Positions 60,556-64,000 of a DNA stretch of 64,000 nt are shown here, piece after piece. The notes under the pieces are model-generated. The model ran no database searches. It saw only the letters and a list, made by a program, of their open reading frames with translations, and had not been told where the DNA came from. Both the position numbers and the translations under genes were made by a program. The DNA lies in contig NC_092859.1 in NCBI RefSeq assembly GCF_032062135.1, positions 131,394,514 through 131,458,513 on the forward strand. Reading direction: 5' to 3'. Source of the stretch: Pyxicephalus adspersus. Its lineage: Eukaryota; Chordata; Amphibia; Anura; Pyxicephalidae. Numbering within the stretch: the stretch's first letter is position 1; every line of letters starts with the position of its first letter.

Positions 60556-60869
60556 CTTGCAAATAAAATGAAAAATATTAATATTAATAATAAGTCTAAT
60601 AGTATCAGTTACATCAACATACATACAAGTTTTTAGAATGCATTTTGATTTAAAAAAAATTTAATTTAAATGAAATGGTTCATTGGTCCAAAGAATCAAT
60701 TTTCAGTTTTGTTTTGATACTGGAAAATGAGGCAGTTGTCCTCCTATCAAGTACATCCCAGAAAATTGCTGACTTTTTAAATATATTTGAACATGCAAAA
60801 TATAGAACTTCAAACAGCCCCTGAAAAGAAAGGTGATATACTTACCAAAATAACAAATACAATGACAAG

Positions 60870-61167
60870 GGCTCTATTTATAAAACAGGGAATCAAATTT
60901 CCCTCAAACATGGTTGAAACAAACATTTCCCTCCCTTATGGTTGAATTCCAGGATACATGCCAATGACCAGAATCTGCCTAGGGGGTATTCAAGTTAACT
61001 CCATTTTGTTTAAACAAGACAACTGAAGTAACCATGGGTGAATTGACTTTTGATCCATTGGAGAATACAGCATTCTCTGTTCTATGGAATCACTGACCAA
61101 AAGAATTTCCACTATTCTCTCATTTGTACTGTACAGCCTTGAAGAGCTTTAATAAATCAGACCCAGT
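60870..61167. repeat. Inverted-ended repeat resembling MITE A ends
   Basis: Starts GGGCTCTATTTATAAAACAG and ends GAGCTTTAATAAATCAGACCC, so the right end is family A-like while the left end and interior (ATGGTTGAATTCCAGGATAC) differ. Possibly a related MITE or a recombined copy. Confidence 0.45.
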
Positions 61168-61490
61168 ATTTTCAATGCAAATGTTTGTGTTAAACAGAAA
61201 GGGATAAGTCTTATGTCATGCAATAAAGTAATTTATTCAAATCATTTTGTCTCTAGCCTGCTACCTGCCCCTTAGGTCATAAATCAATAAGTGCTAGTCT
61301 CCAGGTCCAATGTAGTACACCCTAAGCCACATCCTCTACTTTCCCCAGTCTGCAGAAAGGTACATTTTGTACTGGGACAACAAGACTTCATGATATAATG
61401 TGATCTTTAATTGCACTCAGATACATGTAAGGTGATTAGATTGAAAGATACAGGTTTAAAAAGTGATCACCTTTGGTATGTCCAAGCAAT

Positions 61491-61509
61491 AGAATAGAAT
61501 AGAATAGAA
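61491..61509. repeat. (AGAAT)n microsatellite
   Basis: Four consecutive AGAAT units, the last one incomplete, in the first FAM227B coding intron. Confidence 0.85.
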
Positions 61510-61727
61510 CTTTCCACAGAATTTTCTTGAAGATAGTTAATCAAATTGTAAGTATATGTATTCTGATTATCTGAAGCTTAAAGACCAGGGTAAAACTTAA
61601 TTCTTCAAAGCAACAGTTTTGTCATTACTTAAACAAAAAAACATTACATATCTTGGTCCTGTAAGTATTTAGGAGGCTAAATAATTTCATGTTACATAAA
61701 AACACAGGTAAAGGTTTTACATCTTAC

Positions 61728-61781
61728 CAATTTTCGGAAGTTTAAAAATTCCTCAAATGTAATTGGTGGCTTTTCCATTGT
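61728..61781 (-). CDS. FAM227B: FAM227B coding exon 1 (first coding exon found)
   Basis: FAM227B encodes an uncharacterised FWWh-region protein; I know of no established biochemical function. The start ATG is at 61778, three bases after an acceptor TTTATTCTAG, so at least one non-coding exon probably lies further right. The exon encodes MEKPPITFEEFLNFRKL and ends with AAATTG|GTAAGA in phase 0. With seven further exons (60318-60555, 59665-59723, 58207-58248, 56003-56098, 55301-55402, 54081-54207, 52626-52736) it gives about 275 codons with no stop and consistent phases. The gene name rests on family-like motifs and on its antisense position next to FGF7, as in mammals. FAM227A or another gene is less likely. 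Confidence 0.75.
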
Positions 61782-62789
61782 CTAGAATAAAATGATTTAA
61801 AAACTGAATTAAAACAACCAATGAAAAACAAATGAGACACAGGATAATTAAATAAAAGGACACAAAATGTTGTTAAAAATTAAGAACTTTCTGGATTGTT
61901 GCCTAATAAAAGGTGATCTGATGTTTATTCAGGTCATTATTATTTTTTTAAAGTTCTGTTTTACTATAAACAGTATGTCACATTCAGCTTCTGGGACCAA
62001 ACAAACTCCCAATATGGCATAAGCTTTGGTTCATAGCCCTTAGCCCATACATTTTAAATTATGTAACTTGTGGGTTAAACAGATTGGCTTTTAAGAATTT
62101 GCTCCAATGAAAAAGGAATTATACTGAAACTGTGACTGCCCAAATGGTCACTAGTTAAAAAGGCATTTGAATCCTACTAATTGCCTAGAGAAATGTTTAC
62201 ATTTGATATTTCTTCCAGTTAAACCTATAGCTTTGTATGATAAAAACTGTTCTACACAACAACAAAAAGTCAAACCTGGGTACACTGCCTGTGATGTGGT
62301 CCACCCAAAGTTGTATAACACTCAAATTAAAACAAACACGGTACTATATATTGTTAAAGTTCCCTGTGTGGACTACTGCTGTTAGTATACCGATACTTAC
62401 AGAAAATTACCAAACTAATCAAGGATATCAAGAAAACAGGACTACTATTAGTTTGTTAAGAAACGGTAGGAAAAAACCTCTTGTTGGTGTATGAGGATGT
62501 AAGCATGAAGGTCCTAAGAAGAAAACAGACCTTCCACTTTATGCCATACAAAATCTGATCATCTGTATGCACACCTAAACTTGGCATCACCGTTTGTATG
62601 CTTCAGACCTGTATTGGTTCAATAAGACCTCTCTGGGAAGGAAAAGAGTTGCTAACCATGAATTTTCTGTAATAGCATGGTGGCTTATATTTTAAATCAC
62701 ACTATTAGACATCATGTAACAAAACCTCAGAACTCAGACACCTTGAACAAAGAAACTCTAAATCAAAAGGGAACATGGGAGGGTTAAAT

Positions 62790-63043
62790 AGTTCATATAT
62801 GTCATAGTTCTCCCCAGAGGGTTTTAGCCGGTTGCTCCGCCCGGCTGCTGTGCCTACCCTGCCCACCTCTCCTCGGCAGCTCTCATCCTCTGCACAGATC
62901 TCAGTGAGGCTGCTCTGTGCCATCTGTGCTGTGCCATCCATTCAGAGGATTGCTGCTGGGATGAGAGGTGAACACACAGTTCAGCCTTCATGTGAAGGAG
63001 ACACAGGCAGCCCTGGCCCTATCTCATACCACGAGCTGGGATT

Positions 63044-63073
<30 letters not shown>
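62790..63073. other. CpG-richer patch and poly-A upstream of FAM227B
   Basis: GC-rich segment (GCCGGTTGCTCCGCCCGGC near 62827-62845, CTCCTCGGCAGCTCTCATCC near 62870) about 1.05 kb upstream of the FAM227B start exon, ending in a 23-nt A run at 63051-63073. It could be the FAM227B promoter region, which in mammals is shared with DTWD1, or a retroposed or dispersed repeat. The poly-A end and the lack of a nearby DTWD1 exon make the repeat explanation at least as likely. Confidence 0.35.
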
Positions 63074-63075
<2 letters not shown>

Positions 63076-63479
63076 TGTCTGTGAAATGTATCCACTGCAA
63101 TGTGTGAAGTCTGCATGTCATTCTGCATTCTCACAGCTCTCTGGGTACAAACCTCCATATCTTCTAATATGTATGTCACAATAACTTGTAATTTTCAGGG
63201 TGTACAGGGGACCTTCATAGATACTAGGTACTACAATTTCAGCCCCCAAGCCTTAAAGAATTTCAAGATATGGGGGTCACAAATGTAAAAAGTTATGAAA
63301 ATTGAACTTTGGGGTTGCTGTTTCAGAGGAAAGTGCAACTACGAGTCCTAAATTGAAAATGCAAATTGGGGACCCTGGAGCCACTAACATAGCAAGGAGC
63401 ATTGGGGTGGGCCCCTAAATATTTACCTACCTGTCATAAATCTATATCTATGAAACTACTGTCCGTTTCTTTTCTTTGA

Positions 63480-63975
63480 AGCCCAATTTTTCTGGGGGTG
63501 GGGGTACGAAACTGAAAATATAGGTGCAAGTGGCGTTCTCCCCTTACAACCTCATTACTACAGCATCATTAGAACATAGAACACTCTGCCCATTAAAATG
63601 AGCCTCCCTGCCGTTACACATTCCTGTCCGCTTAACAAACCTTCGGAACTTCAATTGGGGAATGGGGAGGTGTAAGAAACCAAAAATATAGGTACAAGTG
63701 GGGAACATCTGTGACTAACATCCCCTAAAACTTCATCACTATGGCATCATTAAAAAATGAACTCTGCCCACTAAATTTTATTGAGGTTGAGGTACAGGAA
63801 GGTTACAGTTATGTGTAACAAGGAAGTGCATTTTGATGATGATTGATTTTTTTAATGTTGTAATGATGCCATGGTGATGAAAGGTGATAGCCACACGTGT
63901 CTCCCACTTCCACCTATATTTTTGTTTCCCTGCACCTTTTAATTCTGGAGAAATTGGGGTTTGAGGTAAGATGCA
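63480..63975. repeat. Two direct copies and one inverted copy of a ~120-bp repeat
   Basis: Direct units at about 63484-63600 and 63654-63775 share AAAATATAGGT, CAAGTGG, CATCACTA/CATTACTA and GCATCATTA. At about 63855-63970 the reverse complement appears (GATGCCATGGTGATGA, CACCTATATTTTTGTTTCC). The group ends close to the window edge and may continue. Confidence 0.65.
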
Positions 63976-64000
63976 GACAGATATGTGTAACAGAGCAGGC

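Noticed and set aside
62832..63107. A 91-residue ORF in the CpG-richer patch as the first exon of DTWD1, the expected right-hand neighbour.
   Set aside because: Its translation does not resemble DTWD1 and runs into a poly-A tract; no DTWD1 exon was seen in the remaining 900 bp.
1..64000. CRISPR arrays, operons, prophage, rRNA and tRNA genes.
   Set aside because: Tandem or dispersed repeats here lack regular spacers, the DNA is eukaryotic in character, and no clover-leaf with intact A and B boxes was seen apart from the SINE heads.

Overview
This window is vertebrate nuclear DNA, most likely from a frog (inference: ranoid). It is AT-rich, has large introns and no long uninterrupted host reading frames, and is full of decayed transposons whose families look amphibian. 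There are no bacterial-type operons, CRISPR arrays, rRNA or tRNA genes.

Two host genes can be assembled exon by exon. FGF7 (keratinocyte growth factor) is on the + strand: a 5' UTR exon ending at 4164, coding exons at 4946-5231, 34788-34891 and 36343-36537, and a 3' UTR to about 37.3-37.45 kb. The phases fit and give 194 residues, the length of mammalian FGF7. The first coding intron is about 29.6 kb. A second gene on the - strand has its first eight coding exons at 61778 down to 52626, about 275 codons, with perfect phase continuity. From its W/G/P-containing sequence and its antisense position beside FGF7 I assign it to FAM227B. Its 3' exons were not found and may lie beyond the left edge, which would nest FGF7 inside it as in mammals.

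Layout: 1-3.9 kb is upstream DNA with a degenerate minisatellite. 3.9-37.4 kb is FGF7, with a giant intron carrying three Tc1/mariner relics, an RTE-like LINE, CR1/L2 pieces, SINEs, a GC-rich hAT element and several palindromic MITE families. 37.4-43.7 kb is intergenic repeats and an antisense L1-type LINE. 43.75-49 kb is a decayed Ty3/gypsy LTR retrotransposon. 49-52.6 kb is repeats. 52.6-61.8 kb is FAM227B with a CR1/L2-type LINE in an intron. 62.7-64 kb is a CpG-richer patch and duplicated repeats.

The most interesting points are: (i) short upstream ORFs in the FGF7 leader that look conserved with mammals, one ending in a TAATG stop-start overlap with the FGF7 start codon; (ii) a gypsy element with integrase before reverse transcriptase (Gmr1-type order) and a gag resembling the SCAN domain; (iii) several high-copy palindromic repeat families, one with a 3-bp ATT target duplication and one with TAA. 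No previously unknown gene system was recognised. All identifications were made by eye, without database searches.
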